From the NCBI GenBank assembly GCA_002077045.2, contig KZ111151.1:208344-272343 (forward strand): DNA of 64,000 nt, written 5' to 3'. A model generated the notes under the pieces. It did no database searches and had not been told where the DNA came from. It worked only from the letters and a program-made list of their open reading frames with translations. Both the position numbers and the translations under genes were made by a program. This stretch comes from Rachicladosporium sp. CCFEE 5018 (lineage: Eukaryota; Ascomycota; Dothideomycetes; Cladosporiales; Cladosporiaceae). Shown here piece after piece: positions 10,003 to 21,105 of the stretch; within the stretch, counting starts at the first letter, position 1; each line of letters begins with the position of its first letter.

Positions 10003-10790
10003 CCCATCAGTATGCTACACTAGGGGAGTATTGGCAGGCAGTATCCTGCAAGTTACGATTTGCTTGGCTTATGGAGCGTTTCAGCGGGTCATTCGGCGCT
10101 GTTCGACTATTAGAGGCGCAACGGGGGGCATCACATTGTCGCAGCACACCAAAGCGAGGGTTATGCATTGCTTTGGGTAGGGTATGTAAGAGCAAACTAT
10201 ACTCGTCTCTTCGATTTGCATGCTGCTCTGTCCGTGATAGGCTTCTTGTCAGCGTTATTTCACGTGCTCCGCATGCCTCGCCGGCCACACTGCATCTCGT
10301 CTACACGCGCATCTATCACGGGGGACTCAGCCAATGTGGGTCAGCACACTTTCTCAGGGATGTGAGGTTCGCAGTAAGGACTCAAGTAATACTCTCGGCC
10401 GCTGCTATAGCAAGTATCGCAGATCATTGCGATATGCTAGTCGTGCTCCTTAGAAGCAGAGCATGAGAGGCTTCTACTCACGCAGGTGAATGGAAGGCAC
10501 CTCAGGCGAAGTAATGCTATCTTCGAGACGTTCTGCTCTACATGTGCAAGCGGTTTTGACCTCTCGAGGGCGAAATGCTCGGCGATATGGCTCACACAGT
10601 GCTCATGATAGATGCACAAGAGGCTCTCGCAAACGGGTGAGAACACGCTCTCTCGAAGGCAATGCACTCAGGCTTTCACTGATGCAGTGTACGGCATAGT
10701 ACCACAAGCGACCTAATCATGTCATTGAGAGAGAGCATCGCTCCGCTCCAAAACTCCACGCTACCAAGCTACAGACACCCCCGAAATCTC
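10003..10790. other. Region between the unknown gene and phosphofructokinase, version 1
   Basis: This is a 788-base convergent intergenic region. ORFs on both strands (up to 168 codons) show no family features and are not conserved beyond what the overall identity gives. No tRNA or hairpin terminator was recognised. Confidence 0.45.
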
Positions 10791-13196
10791 TCAAAGTCCG
10801 TTCACCACCTCGTTTCCCTTGATAGGCAAAATTGCCGGAGACCTCCCCATGGGGGTATATCGATGCAGAGCCGACTGTGGTCTTCCCGAGAGAGTGTTCA
10901 CAACTTCGGTAAGTTGCATCCAAAACTCGTCTTTGGGTCGTCGTTGCTTCCAGTCCGTTTCCGTTTCTTCGATCACCTTCATGGGGCTAAACTTGACCTT
11001 TGCGCCCCTAATACCGATAATGGACGTTGAAGCAGGGTCTTCGGCGATTTGCTCCTTTGTCTTTCCAGTAAAGGACTCCAGGAATTGTAGCGATTTGACT
11101 CCAAATCGTACAGCTCTCACGCGATCCATTGGTGAAGGCGTTCCACCTTGTTGTACGTGCCCGGGTACCGCGAATCGTGAATCAAATCGACCTTCCGCCT
11201 CATCTTTGATGATGTTAGCAACGATCTCGGTCGTATACACCTTGCTGGCCTTCTCGTTGCGTAAGATGATCTTCCCCGTTCGACTGCTTCCTTTGTCTTT
11301 CGCAAACTGGTCTTTCAAGAACTTGATGTCTTCGACAAGCATCTTCAAATGGATGCCTTCTTCAGGCGTATAGACGGCCAATGCACCAATCGACAAACCC
11401 GCGATTGTAGCTATGTACCCTGAAGCACCCCCTTGTGTCTCAACAACAAAGACACGACGACGAGACGCGCTTGCTGATTGCTTGATCGCGTCGCAGTAGT
11501 CGATCAGAGCGTTGAGACACGTGTCGGAACCGATGGAGTACTCGGTACCCGGGACGTTGTTCGAGACAGTTGCAGGCAAGATCACCATGGGAATCTTGAA
11601 CGCATCGTACTTTGTTCGAGCCTGGCGAAGCTCCGACAAAGCCGTGAAGCCCTCGAACCCACCGATGATCAGAAGAGCGCCGATGCGATACTTCTCGAAG
11701 CAGAATGCTGTCTTCTCCATATCCTCCGATGGCAAATCACGGTTGGTTCCGATTTCAGAACCACCCTTGGACGCCCAGCTCTCGGCGTCTAGCCACTCAA
11801 CCTCACGCACCGATCCTTCTGGCTTATCGTCATGATGCCTACACAAGCCGGGAAAGCCATTATGGAGGGCGACGGGGGTATGACCACGCGCAAGACAGTA
11901 AGCGACTGCAGCCCTCGTCGCTGCATTCATTCCTCCAGCGGGTGCACCAACGTGAATAATGCCCACACGGAGACGCTGCTCGGTCGGCAACTTGAGGTGC
12001 TCCGTGTCAGTGGAAGTCGTGATGTGGAACGCCTGCCAGTATTCCGCAAACTCGGCATCGCGCCCAGCCATTGCAGCGCCGAAGTCTTTCGCAGCTATCT
12101 GGGCAGCGACATCCTTCGTCATTCTGACAGCTTCCATGAGGTTCTTGCGCACGATCTTGTTCTCCACAATGCAGATGACTGGGCTTGGGGTCTCAGGTGT
12201 AGCTTCAAGCACGGCTTTGACAGCCTCGACACCCTGGAGAGTGGCCAACATCCGGTCATAAGCACAAGCCGTACCACCACGCTGCACGTGGCCGAGTGTT
12301 GTAACACGAGTATCAAGGTGCAGGCGATTAGAAAGCAAGTCTTTGACCATATCAGGAGAGATGTGCGTCAATTGGCGATCGTGAGCACCCTCTGCTACGA
12401 TAACGATCGTCTTGCGCTTCCCCAGCTTCCTGTGCTTGCTGATAATCGAGCACATCTCCTCTTCCCAGTTCTCGGAGGGCGGGTTCTCGGGCAAGAATAC
12501 GAAATCAGCACCGCAGCTCACGCCTGCCATGAGAGCGAGCCACCCGCAGTGACGTCCCATGACCTCAATCACGAACGCACGCTGGTGAGAGAGGGCAGTC
12601 GCATCGATGTAGTCAATCGCCTGGCAAATACGTCCAAGCGAGCTATAGCACCCTATCGTCGCATCGGTGCCACTGAGATCGTTGTCGATGCTTCCGACGA
12701 GGCCGACGATATTGAGGTGCTTGAATTGCTTGACTTCCTCCGCGGTGCGCTTTCCGGTAGTGACCAGTTCGTCGATCAGGCTCGGCCATTCGCTCCGAAA
12801 TTTATCTGCGCCAGTGAGGGACCCGTCACCACCACAGATGATCAGTGCGTCAATTCCTTTCTCCACCATGTTGTTGGCTGCAGTCAATCTCCCTGCTCTC
12901 TCCATGAAAGCCATACATCTGGCTGTGCCTATGAGGGTACCACCCTCAGAGAGCCAGCCACGAACGTCCTCCCATTGCATTCGCTTGATCAAGTCTCCAC
13001 CCTTCACGAGCCCCTCGTATCCCTCATAGACAGCGTACGCAATACAGCCCGATGCAATGGTTTGACGTACAACAGCCCGAACAGCACCGCTCATCCCTTG
13101 AGAATCACCCCCAGAAGTCATCACTGCGATTTTTTTCATGCTCATGGCAGGAGGTGGCTGCGCCATCGCAGGCGGAGTCAGTTCTATTTGCGCCAT
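10791..13196 (-). CDS. pfkA: ATP-dependent 6-phosphofructokinase, version 1
   Basis: This is the glycolytic enzyme that converts fructose-6-phosphate to fructose-1,6-bisphosphate, 801 residues in one exon with the usual fungal two-domain tandem. The N half carries ATP-site CGGDGSLTG (121-129), the catalytic loop VGSIDNDLSGTDATIG (D171) and EVMGRHCGWLA. The C half carries HVGAPAGGMNAATR, NNVPGTEYSIGSDTC and VVETQGGASGYIA. One oddity: the N-terminal glycine loop normally reads GGDSPGMN but here is GGDSQGMS (residues 29-36), in all three versions. Versions differ at protein level only at one residue that I could see (KTKEQ here, KTNEQ in 2 and 3). A probable 65-nt 5' UTR intron (13263-13199) ends two bases before the ATG. 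Confidence 0.93.
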   Translation of the reverse strand: MAQIELTPPAMAQPPPAMSMKKIAVMTSGGDSQGMSGAVRAVVRQTIASGCIAYAVYEGYEGLVKGGDLIKRMQWEDVRGWLSEGGTLIGTARCMAFMERAGRLTAANNMVEKGIDALIICGGDGSLTGADKFRSEWPSLIDELVTTGKRTAEEVKQFKHLNIVGLVGSIDNDLSGTDATIGCYSSLGRICQAIDYIDATALSHQRAFVIEVMGRHCGWLALMAGVSCGADFVFLPENPPSENWEEEMCSIISKHRKLGKRKTIVIVAEGAHDRQLTHISPDMVKDLLSNRLHLDTRVTTLGHVQRGGTACAYDRMLATLQGVEAVKAVLEATPETPSPVICIVENKIVRKNLMEAVRMTKDVAAQIAAKDFGAAMAGRDAEFAEYWQAFHITTSTDTEHLKLPTEQRLRVGIIHVGAPAGGMNAATRAAVAYCLARGHTPVALHNGFPGLCRHHDDKPEGSVREVEWLDAESWASKGGSEIGTNRDLPSEDMEKTAFCFEKYRIGALLIIGGFEGFTALSELRQARTKYDAFKIPMVILPATVSNNVPGTEYSIGSDTCLNALIDYCDAIKQSASASRRRVFVVETQGGASGYIATIAGLSIGALAVYTPEEGIHLKMLVEDIKFLKDQFAKDKGSSRTGKIILRNEKASKVYTTEIVANIIKDEAEGRFDSRFAVPGHVQQGGTPSPMDRVRAVRFGVKSLQFLESFTGKTKEQIAEDPASTSIIGIRGAKVKFSPMKVIEETETDWKQRRPKDEFWMQLTEVVNTLSGRPQSALHRYTPMGRSPAILPIKGNEVVNGL

Positions 13197-13944
13197 GGCT
13201 GTGGTGTCGCGGTGATGTCAGTCAACCATGACTTTGTTGAGTTATCGCGAGGAAAGGACTCACAAAAGCACCGTGCCCCCACGTGGAAGCTACGTGCAGC
13301 AGTAGCGCCCCTCGTTAGGCCCGATAAGGTGAACAAGGTTACAGCAACTCAGTATAGACGACTCTCGATGGTAGATCATAGTAGCTTAGGGATGTATAAT
13401 GTGCACAACAACGGTGCTTCAAAGTCTCGTATATAAGGTACCCTGAGATACCATGCTGCAGAGTACTTGGTACACTTGGTAATGAACGAAATTTCCTGTT
13501 CTCCTCAAGACAACGCTCGACTCATAGGTGCTGACCTATCTGATTCTGCACATTGCCTCGTGAATGTAAATACTGCTCTGACAGGCCACCGAGAAGTCCA
13601 GTCACGATACACTTCACCGAGATTGTGAGCGCAGGGTGGCGCATACAGTAGAATGGAGATTAAAGTCTACGGAACTGGCTAAGAAGGTGTGACTAGCTGT
13701 CATGCTCAGGCTTCTGACGATGGACTGCAGCATGATCGACGCATCTTCCTACATGTTGGGGAAGTTTGATTCAGTCAAACAAGGCGGAGGCGTCATGATG
13801 CTTCCTTCACTACACGCACGCTCAAGCGCCTAGGCGCGAGCATGTCCAATACATCGAAAGCGACAGTAATCAATCCCAATCTCTTTGCCTGCAAGTATCA
13901 CTCATCACCCGATTCCGCACGATCTCACCCACGATTCCGTACAA
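13197..13944. promoter_or_regulatory. Promoter of phosphofructokinase with 5' UTR intron, version 1
   Basis: Read on the minus strand, GTGAGT at 13263, a GACTGAC branch point and ACCACAG ending at 13199 outline a 65-nt leader intron. A CACGTG E-box lies at 13280-13285; Tye7-type bHLH factors act on glycolytic genes in yeast. A TATATA element lies at 13430-13435. The left end of this region (towards 13944) is the 3' side of the exchanger gene. No other gene is seen. The region is virtually identical in all versions. Confidence 0.55.
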
Positions 13945-14751
13945 TTAGAAGCGCGATGCGCCTCCAGCCGCGCTCTGCGAATCCTCAGACGGATAGTAGA
14001 ACGCAGCTAGTGCGATGATAACATATGCGGCAATCAAAAGACTGCCCTCCAAGTAGTTGCTCCGGCCGTCCAGTACAAGGAAGTTGACCACGAAGACTGT
14101 GACAAATAGACTGATGGTCTCGAAAATGTTAAAGTAGAGACTCATCTCTGTCTTGAGGATCCAGCCCAGGAGCACTACGACTGGTGTGACGAAGAGCGCG
14201 ATCTGGATACTTGAGCCGACCGCAACACCAATAGCGAGATCCATCTTGTTCTTCGTGGCGACAGTGACAGCCGTAACGTGCTCAGCAGCGTTGCCGACGA
14301 TCGGGAGGATAATCAAACCGATGAAGGCTTCGCTGACAGCTGGGCTGTTGGCGATCATGCCGGGGATGGCATCGACCATGAACTCGGCGCAGATGGCTAC
14401 CAACACAGTAGACAGTAGGAGCATGACGACAGCGGCGGTCCGGGACATCATGGGCTTCTCGTCTTCGCCGAGCACAACCTCTTCATTCTCAGAGCGGACT
14501 CGGGCAGCCTGATGAGTGTATGGAGGCAGCGGGCCGTGACGCGAGGCCGCCGTGGACTGTGCGGTCGAGTTCGGCGTGTTCGAGCGGTTCAGGCGGTCTG
14601 GCAGGGAGCTTGTGCGACGGAGACCGGATGAGCGCTTGCGTACCACCGGGCTCGCGTTCGGAGCAGGCAGAGCGGGAGGTGGCGTGGTGAACACGGTGTT
14701 GGAGAGCATCTGGCTAAGTCCTGGGCGGAGTGCTGGTGCGCGAGTGGATAG
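13945..14751 (-). CDS. Vacuolar Ca2+/H+ exchanger (CAX family), version 1, 3' half only
   Basis: This fragment of 269 codons is the C-terminal half of the exchanger that is complete in versions 2 and 3. It includes the end of the cytosolic loop, the second exchanger domain with GNAAEHVTAVTVATKNKMDL and GSSIQIALFV, and the C-terminus GGASRF. The 5' half is lost at the N gap, within the loop at the residues LSTRAPALRPG. In this stretch it agrees with version 3 more closely than with version 2 at the silent positions I compared. The truncation looks like a contig end, not a biological break. Confidence 0.9.
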   Translation of the reverse strand, partial: LSTRAPALRPGLSQMLSNTVFTTPPPALPAPNASPVVRKRSSGLRRTSSLPDRLNRSNTPNSTAQSTAASRHGPLPPYTHQAARVRSENEEVVLGEDEKPMMSRTAAVVMLLLSTVLVAICAEFMVDAIPGMIANSPAVSEAFIGLIILPIVGNAAEHVTAVTVATKNKMDLAIGVAVGSSIQIALFVTPVVVLLGWILKTEMSLYFNIFETISLFVTVFVVNFLVLDGRSNYLEGSLLIAAYVIIALAAFYYPSEDSQSAAGGASRF

Positions 14752-14851
14752 NNNNNNNNNNNNNNNNNNNNNNNNNNNNNNNNNNNNNNNNNNNNNNNNN
14801 NNNNNNNNNNNNNNNNNNNNNNNNNNNNNNNNNNNNNNNNNNNNNNNNNNN
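14752..14851. other. Assembly gap of exactly 100 N
   Basis: This is a run of 100 N, the conventional placeholder for a gap of unknown size. It joins the middle of the exchanger gene (left) to the middle of ARA2 (right), so the join is a scaffolding decision and not observed sequence. Confidence 0.98.
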
Positions 14852-15222
14852 ACAGACTTGGTGTCAGTGTGATGGGTGTGAGCAAGAGCAGCGAACTGGA
14901 AAAGACTATGCAGGTTTGGCGCTCGATACTCGATGGTCTCGAGAACGGCGCCGAGACGGCACGATTGGCAGGCAGGTGGAAGAGGGATCACGAATGGAGC
15001 ATGAACCGTCGAAAAGCGGTGCAGATTCTCGCAGACGGCATCAAGGAGCATTTGGACGAGTTCCTGGACTACACGTGGGAATCGCCAGACAAGGACTTCC
15101 TCGATAAGCGGGCGGCGAAGAAGGGCGATCTGAGAGTGCCTGAGCCATGGCTCACGCCTGCACAAAGCCCGCAGAGGGACGGGAGTATCGAGCCGACAGA
15201 CAGCATTCTGCCTTTGCGGTAG
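14852..15222 (+). CDS. ARA2: ARA2 tail, version 2 (5' part missing at gap)
   Basis: These 371 bases match 2422-2792 with no difference seen. They encode the last 122 or so residues of the aldo/keto reductase, beginning at RLGVSVMGVSK and ending SILPLR. The catalytic tetrad is in the missing part. There is no start codon or promoter, so this is a contig-edge fragment and not a working gene. Confidence 0.9.
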
Positions 15223-16010
15223 CGGTACATGGGAGGGTATTGATGATTTCATGATGGGATAGTGCATGGGAGGTATTGGTCACGCATGAGCACCATTTTG
15301 GGTAGCCTGCTGTAGATCTGGCGGCAGTGAATGGACATTTGCTCGGTGGTGTGGCCACCACCCGGAGCGCTCACCGCATACTCTCAAATCTTGTAACCCT
15401 ACGCCCAGTAGAAAGTTTGTGATGCGTTTTATGCGAGCAGGGAGGCGCGTCATAACCCCATGGCAAACGTGAGTGCACGATGAGCTAAGGCAGTGTACGG
15501 CAAGCTTCCCGGCGCGATGGTGTCCAAGTACGCGCATAGCTCTCGTGTGAAACCTGGGCAGAGCTCTCTCCTGGTTGCAGTGGTGACAATCGTTTGCCTC
15601 TTGACTACTCAAGTTCATGACCGGTACCTGGCAATGTAGGGTGATGACAGAAGCCAAAGATTACATGACCTTGAAGCACACCCCCACATTTGCATCCGCG
15701 TCACCTCACCTTACTCAGCCGGCACCCAGCGGCAGCTAGCCTATCACGCTCGCGATTGAGAGCAGCGCAACTGATGAGTGCGGTGGTGAGCTGACGAGCA
15801 TTGCTTGATTGCTACACGACATTCAATGACACGGACGTCGCCGGCGACGTCTGTTCTGCGCCCACTACACTACGGATAGGGATCCCCTTCATAGCGAAGA
15901 GGTGGTCTGGATCGGTGTCTTTCCACAAAATCGTACGCCTTTCTTGAAGACTCACATATTGCACCGCAATAGCATACTGAGCTGGCACCGGGTTGGTGAG
16001 CGAAATAGTC
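15223..16010. promoter_or_regulatory. Region between ARA2 tail and SIP5, version 2
   Basis: No gene is seen. It is the counterpart of 2793-3587 with scattered substitutions and short indels and keeps the palindrome at 15834-15851. Confidence 0.5.
15834..15851. promoter_or_regulatory. Perfect 18-bp palindrome upstream of SIP5, version 2
   Basis: The sequence GACGTCGCCGGCGACGTC is the same as in version 1, 159 bases before the SIP5 ATG. Confidence 0.5.
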
Positions 16011-18655
16011 ATGGGCAACAGCTCTTCCAAGGACTCCCACAGCGGACAACGGCAGGCTGGACCTCCTGCCCGTTCCTCATCGCCGACCTCCTCAAATCCA
16101 GCGAGAGATGCAGCTACCGAGCGCTTTGTAACGCAAATCTACGGGCCACGTGATCATGGAGGGAACAGCGGGAGGGGCAGCCGCCACGATCTGTCATTCC
16201 TACACATCGGTGGCCGAGATCGCGGAGACTCTGATGCGCCGGAGCGACCTAGGGAGACGAAGCAGGAGCGAGAGGCACGGAGAGCTGAGAGGGAGAGGAA
16301 GGACAGGGCCAAGGAGCGGGACCGGAGTGTGAAAGAGGAGAATGTTGATGGAGGGTTCCTTGTCACGTTGGGAGTTTACACTGGCACTGAGGACTACAGC
16401 AAGGGTGTCGTGAGGCAATTGCAGATCGAGAGACGGCTGGCTCCGTTCTGGAAAGGTCTCAATGATCATTCGGACTCCTGGGCAGAGCACCAACTCGTAG
16501 CCGCTGCGAGAGGACTCCCCATACCTGCCGCTGATGAGGTTCCTCCCGATATGGTGCGCAGCAATTCTGGCATGTCAGACGACCGACGATCCGAAGTGAA
16601 TCTCAATAACCTAACGATACCCATCTCTTCGCGATCTCAATCCTACCAATCCGACAGATCAGCGAATCTCTCAGCCTCTCATCCTGCGTTCTCGCTGTCA
16701 GGCAGTCTGACACCGACGACCACTTCGAGTACTGGACAACTCTTTCGTGGACGAGCAAAGACGCTGGCTTCTTTGGCAAGTGGAAACAAATGCTCATCAA
16801 CTTCCGACCTGACGCCTCAAGAAACACGACTACCACACGATCCCTACGTCAATGGACTACCTATCGAAGCCTATCTCTACCGCGAAGTCTTGGAATGCCC
16901 TATCTGCTTTATGTACTACCCACCTTACCTCAACACGACACGATGTTGCGATCAACCGATCTGCTCGGAGTGCTTCGTGCAAATCAAGCGACCCGATCCT
17001 CATCCGCCCGAACACGAACAGCCTGGACAACAGCGAGCTCCAGAGGAAGAAGCTGATCTGCTCGTATCCGAAATCGCAGCTTGCCCTTTTTGCGTCGCAC
17101 CAGAGTTCGGCGTTACATACGATCCGCCACCATTCCGGCGAGGTCTAGCGTATGCTCATGCTTCATCACCGAATCCGTTCCGGAACGCGACATCGGCGAC
17201 CTCTTCACAGACTTCCCTCCCTACGATGATGGCGAATCGGAGACGTACGACGTCCCTGTCGGCTTCGGCTCCATCTGTGATTACCACAGATCGAGTGCGA
17301 CCTGACTGGGCCAGCAAGCTGGCGGATGCGAGAGCACATGCACTTCGCCGATCAGCTGCGGCTACTGCACTTCACAATGCTGCGTATGTGCTGGGCAACG
17401 TACAGCCGGGAGATCTGCAAGCACGTGGGCTGACGTTCGGTCGGCGGCGCAGAACGTTATTTGGGGACAGTCCGAGTGCAAGCGGGAGTGGCACGCCACG
17501 TGAGCCAGCCGGTAAGTTGCTTGCGACTTCACGCTTTCCAATACATGTTGTACTGACATTCACGCAGAAGGGACTGACCTGTACCCTGGTCGCGGAAGCT
17601 CTCGACGAGCACGTGTCGAAGACATCGAGGAGCTGATGATGATGGAGGCCATTCGGTTATCACTTGCAGCCGAAGATGACCGAAAACGAAGGGATGACAA
17701 GGAGATGCAGAAGGAGCACAAGAAAAAGGCGAAAGAAGCCAAGAAAGAGGCCAAGGCGGCCGAGAAGATCGCCAAGAAGGGAGGTGGCGGGAGCAGCACT
17801 TCACTCTACCCCTCAGGAACCAATGACAGTGTCAGCACGTGGGCGTCGACGAGTATGGTACGATCGACCAGTAATCTAGGGCAACAGCCTATGATACCCG
17901 AGGAAGGAATCCAAGGCAAGGGCAAGGCACCGGTGCAGGACTTCGCAGGCTACAATCCCCTCACGGAGCCAAGCTCGACACTCAACACTGAGCTGGGACC
18001 AGAACGTCAGTCTTCTGGCTCACAGTCACCTCCGAACGGTCGTCCGCGCGCGACCTCGAACCCACAACGACATCTTGAAGAATCACGCGCGATGCTTCAG
18101 CCTTCTGGCTCATCTCCGATACCCATGCCAGGCATGTTAAGCCACCATCGCCAACTTTCCAGCGCCTCATCAGTGTCCTCTTACGTCGACTCGGCGCCTG
18201 GGAGCCTTCGCGATATCTCCGGTAACCCTTCACCTGGCGTGGCAGGCCCAGACGTCTCAGCCGGTGGCAGCATAGACGGCACACCAACCACAGAACCTAT
18301 GCTGAACTTCCGATCATTAGCAGCAATGATTGGCGCCGAAGACAGTACTGGCGCGCTCGATAAGCCGAGTCACCAGAACGAGCACCTCGAGCACGCGTCG
18401 CCACCGCCGGAGCAGACGGCCACGCTCGCGGAGCCTAACAGACCTCGCGGAGATAGTGGAGAGAGTAGTGCGAGTGCACCGCCTCCTATTTATGTGGAGG
18501 AGAGTCCGGGCGAGCGCTTGCCACCGGGTATTGATGGAATGGACGAGGATGAAATTACACCTGCACCTAGGAAAAGGGTTGTAGGAGATGTGGATTCGAA
18601 GCATGCGGAGTTCAGCTTGATTAACGAGGGGGAGGTCAGGGAGGCGGGATTGTAA
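16011..18655 (+). CDS. SIP5: SIP5-like zinc-finger protein, version 2 (exons 16011-17511, 17568-18655)
   Basis: This encodes 862 residues, complete, with MGNSSSK at the start. The 56-nt intron (17512-17567) begins GTAAGT, where version 1 has GTGAGT. Compared with version 1 there are scattered replacements. Within the zinc region PPHLNKTRCC becomes PPYLNTTRCC, and upstream GNKSSSTSD becomes GNKCSSTSD. All cysteine ligands are kept. The stop is at 18653-18655, followed by a short repeat of the last bases (GGCGGGATTGTAAG twice). Confidence 0.88.
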
Positions 18656-18906
18656 GGGGGCGGGATTGTAAGTGATCGCGGTATGGACACGGCGTTTCGG
18701 CGGGTTTGGAGCCTCGTGAAGTCATGTCTGGGAACGCGAGGGAGTCGGAGGAGCACGAACTCTCTCCATGGATCCCTAGTGGGCAAATTCGGCTTCATGG
18801 CTCGGTGGCGGACAGCATCAGGTAGGCGTCGTTGGTAAACAACCATTGGTATATCTGGGGAGCGACCATGCGCTGCGCCCTGGCATAACGCATGAATACT
18901 ACTCTG

Positions 18907-19580
18907 CTACACAGGCAGATCCTTGTGTGCCCTTTCATTTGCTCCAGCCCGATCTCCAGCCACCTGTAGCCCTTTCGCCAGGTATGGTCCCACGACCGGA
19001 ATGTTGTACGCGAACCCCGCGATCGTCTTGAAGAACTCCTGTAGCACATCGTCAGCAATTCGCCCCGACCTTTGCCAGTCCTCGATCTTTGCCCCTTCCT
19101 ATAGCATCCTGCCATCTCCTTCCTCCCAAACATGACGGGCAGACTCACCCCAAACAGCACAAACATCCCATACCCCTCCACCACCATCCCAATCAACGTC
19201 CACTTCACCAGAATCAACACGATCCCCGCCCAGAACGCCAGACTGCCCTTCCACTTGTTCTTCCGTGCGAAGAACACGAATGTGCGTTGCGGTCCTAGCA
19301 GTAATGTGATGCCGATGAGGAAGAGGATGTTGCCCATTGCGAGCAGGGCGCGGTCAAAGAAGAGGATGAGGCCGAATATGAGGAAGAAGATACCTGGGAG
19401 GTGAGGGGTCAGCAGGGGTTGAGGAAAGGGGGGGAGAGGAATGTGGGAGGGCGTACCTACCGCCGCTGCAGAATGCTACGCCGATCTCTATGAGACATTG
19501 TGATCAGTATGGGTCTCTGTGCCGATGTATGCTTGAATATGGAACCCACTCTGCGAGTCTGACAGCCATAGTGTAGGCAT
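18907..19580 (-). CDS. GOT1: GOT1 Golgi transport protein, version 2 (4 exons)
   Basis: Exons read leftwards are 19580-19550, 19487-19461, 19393-19149 and 19038-18907, with the same four-exon design as version 1. The first donor is GTGGGT instead of GTGAGT, a weaker form. The reading frame, the 27-nt second exon, the four membrane segments and the LPV tail are all kept. The last exon shows a few replacements relative to version 1. Confidence 0.88.
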
Positions 19581-19921
19581 GTTGACGAAGTGTATCTCAC
19601 AGGCGCGCTACAGGGAGATGGAGTGTGAAGTATCAGCGGACGATTCGTACCATTGCGTCTATGAGAAACGCAGAACAGACACCGAACATGTGCGAGCAGA
19701 GGACAGGGTGTCAATTAACTTACAGAACAGCGTTGGGAGACGTGTGGTCGACGCGCAAGTTTAGCCGACGAGAACCCGGACGTGATTGCAGCAAGAGTTG
19801 AAGAGGCAGACTTCATGTACTCCAGGAAGCCGTTCATACTACCAGATGAGCTCTATCGTTTTTGGACCAAAACCCAAGACATGTCGCCAATACCGCATGT
19901 TCAGCAAGTCTCTCGTTGCAC
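19581..19921. other. Region between GOT1 and DAHP synthase, version 2
   Basis: This is a 341-base spacer, the counterpart of 7133-7476, with nothing else recognised. Confidence 0.5.
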
Positions 19922-21105
19922 TCAATGCGTGCCATTCGACGCGCCATTCGTGCCCTTCGATCCCTTCACCTTTACCGATCGCCTCGTCCGCACAGCATCC
20001 GCGAGCTGCTCGAGCACGGTGATCGTCGTATCCCAGTCAATGCAAGCATCCGTGATGCTCACACCCTTTTTCAACCCAGCCGGACCTTCCGCAGGCACCT
20101 TCTGATTGCCCTCATGCAAATGGCTCTCAATCATGACACCGATGATGCCGTCCTGACCCTCACGTAGCTGGTCGCCGATCACTTGCGCGACCTTCGGCTG
20201 GTTCTTGTGGTCCTTCAATGAGTTGCCGTGCGAGCAGTCGATCATCATTACCTCTGCCTCTCCCTTCTTCTTCAGTGCTGCTCGGGTCTTGGCCACGCTC
20301 TCCTTATCGAAGTTGGTGCCAGTCGTACCGCCACGAAGAATGACGAAACAGTCTGGATTGCCGGTCGTGCGGGTGATAGCCGCAAGACCTTGCTTCGTCA
20401 CACCCATGAAGTGGTGCTTTGCTGCTGCTGACCCGATGGCATCCACGGCGACCGTCAGACTGCCGTCTGTGCCGTTCTTGAAGCCTATAGGGAAGGACAG
20501 GCCGCTTGCGAGCTCACGATGAAGTTGTGACTCCGTTGTTCTTGCACCGATGGCACCAAGCGAGATCAGATCCGCGAGGAACTGAGGGCTGACCGTGTCC
20601 AACATCTCGGAGGCGATCGGCATGCCTTGACCCGTGAGATCACAGAACAGCTTCCGGCTCACCCGCAAACCCTTGTTGATCTGGAATGTCTCATCGATAT
20701 CCGGATCGTTGATCAGACCCTTCCAGCCAACAGTCGTGCGAGGCTTCTCCAGGTAGGCGCGCATGATGATGCAGAGATCATCTCGAAGCTTGTCCGCGAG
20801 CTTGACAAGCCGCGAGCAGTACTCGACTGCGGTGTCTGGGTCGTGGAGTGAACATGGTCCCACCACAACGAGCAGGCGGTCGTCGCGCTGTTTCACGATC
20901 TCGACTGCCTCTTTGCGCCCTTTGAGCACTGTTGGCAGCGCATTTCTCGGCGCAGGTAGCTCGGATGTCAGGAGCTGAGGTGGGATGAGAGGGTCGTAGC
21001 CCAGGACTGCGGTGTCGTTTAGTGGGGAATCCATTGGGTGTTGTTGCGTGATAGTGTCTTACCTCTCACGTCGTCACTCATCTCGCGAAGCTCTTCGACT
21101 GCCAT
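19922..21105 (-). CDS. DAHP synthase, version 2 (exons 21105-21063, 21006-19922)
   Basis: This is complete, 375 residues, with the same 56-nt intron and all active-site motifs listed for version 1. The last residues differ (VKGSKGTNGASNGTH here, VKGSNGANGSSNGVH in version 1). It differs from version 3 at a single residue that I could see (SFPIGFKNG here, SFPMGFKNG there), caused by bases near 20488. Confidence 0.92.

Larger units (their letters stand above)
2422..14751. repeat. Large repeat, version 1 (left part only)
   Basis: This stretch carries the ARA2 tail, SIP5, GOT1, DAHP synthase, an unknown gene, phosphofructokinase and the 3' half of the exchanger gene. All of it reappears in the same order and orientation from 14852 and again from 38109. 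The offset to version 2 drifts from 12430 to 12423 to 12446 through small indels, mostly between genes. It ends abruptly at the N gap inside the exchanger gene. Confidence 0.95.

Noticed and set aside
10003..10466. Plus-strand ORF of 168 codons after the unknown gene
   Set aside because: It overlaps the 3' end of the unknown gene in another frame and lacks any recognisable motif; it is shortened by a stop in versions 2 and 3.
11832..13436. 534-codon ORF antisense to phosphofructokinase, identical in three versions
   Set aside because: It lies opposite a well-supported enzyme gene in a frame where the codon bias of the sense strand suppresses stops. The protein has no family features, and its conservation simply follows the near-identity of the block.
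13945..15267. Minus-strand ORF reading through the first N gap
   Set aside because: It joins the exchanger C-terminus to antisense ARA2 through 34 unknown codons. It is an artefact of treating N as open.
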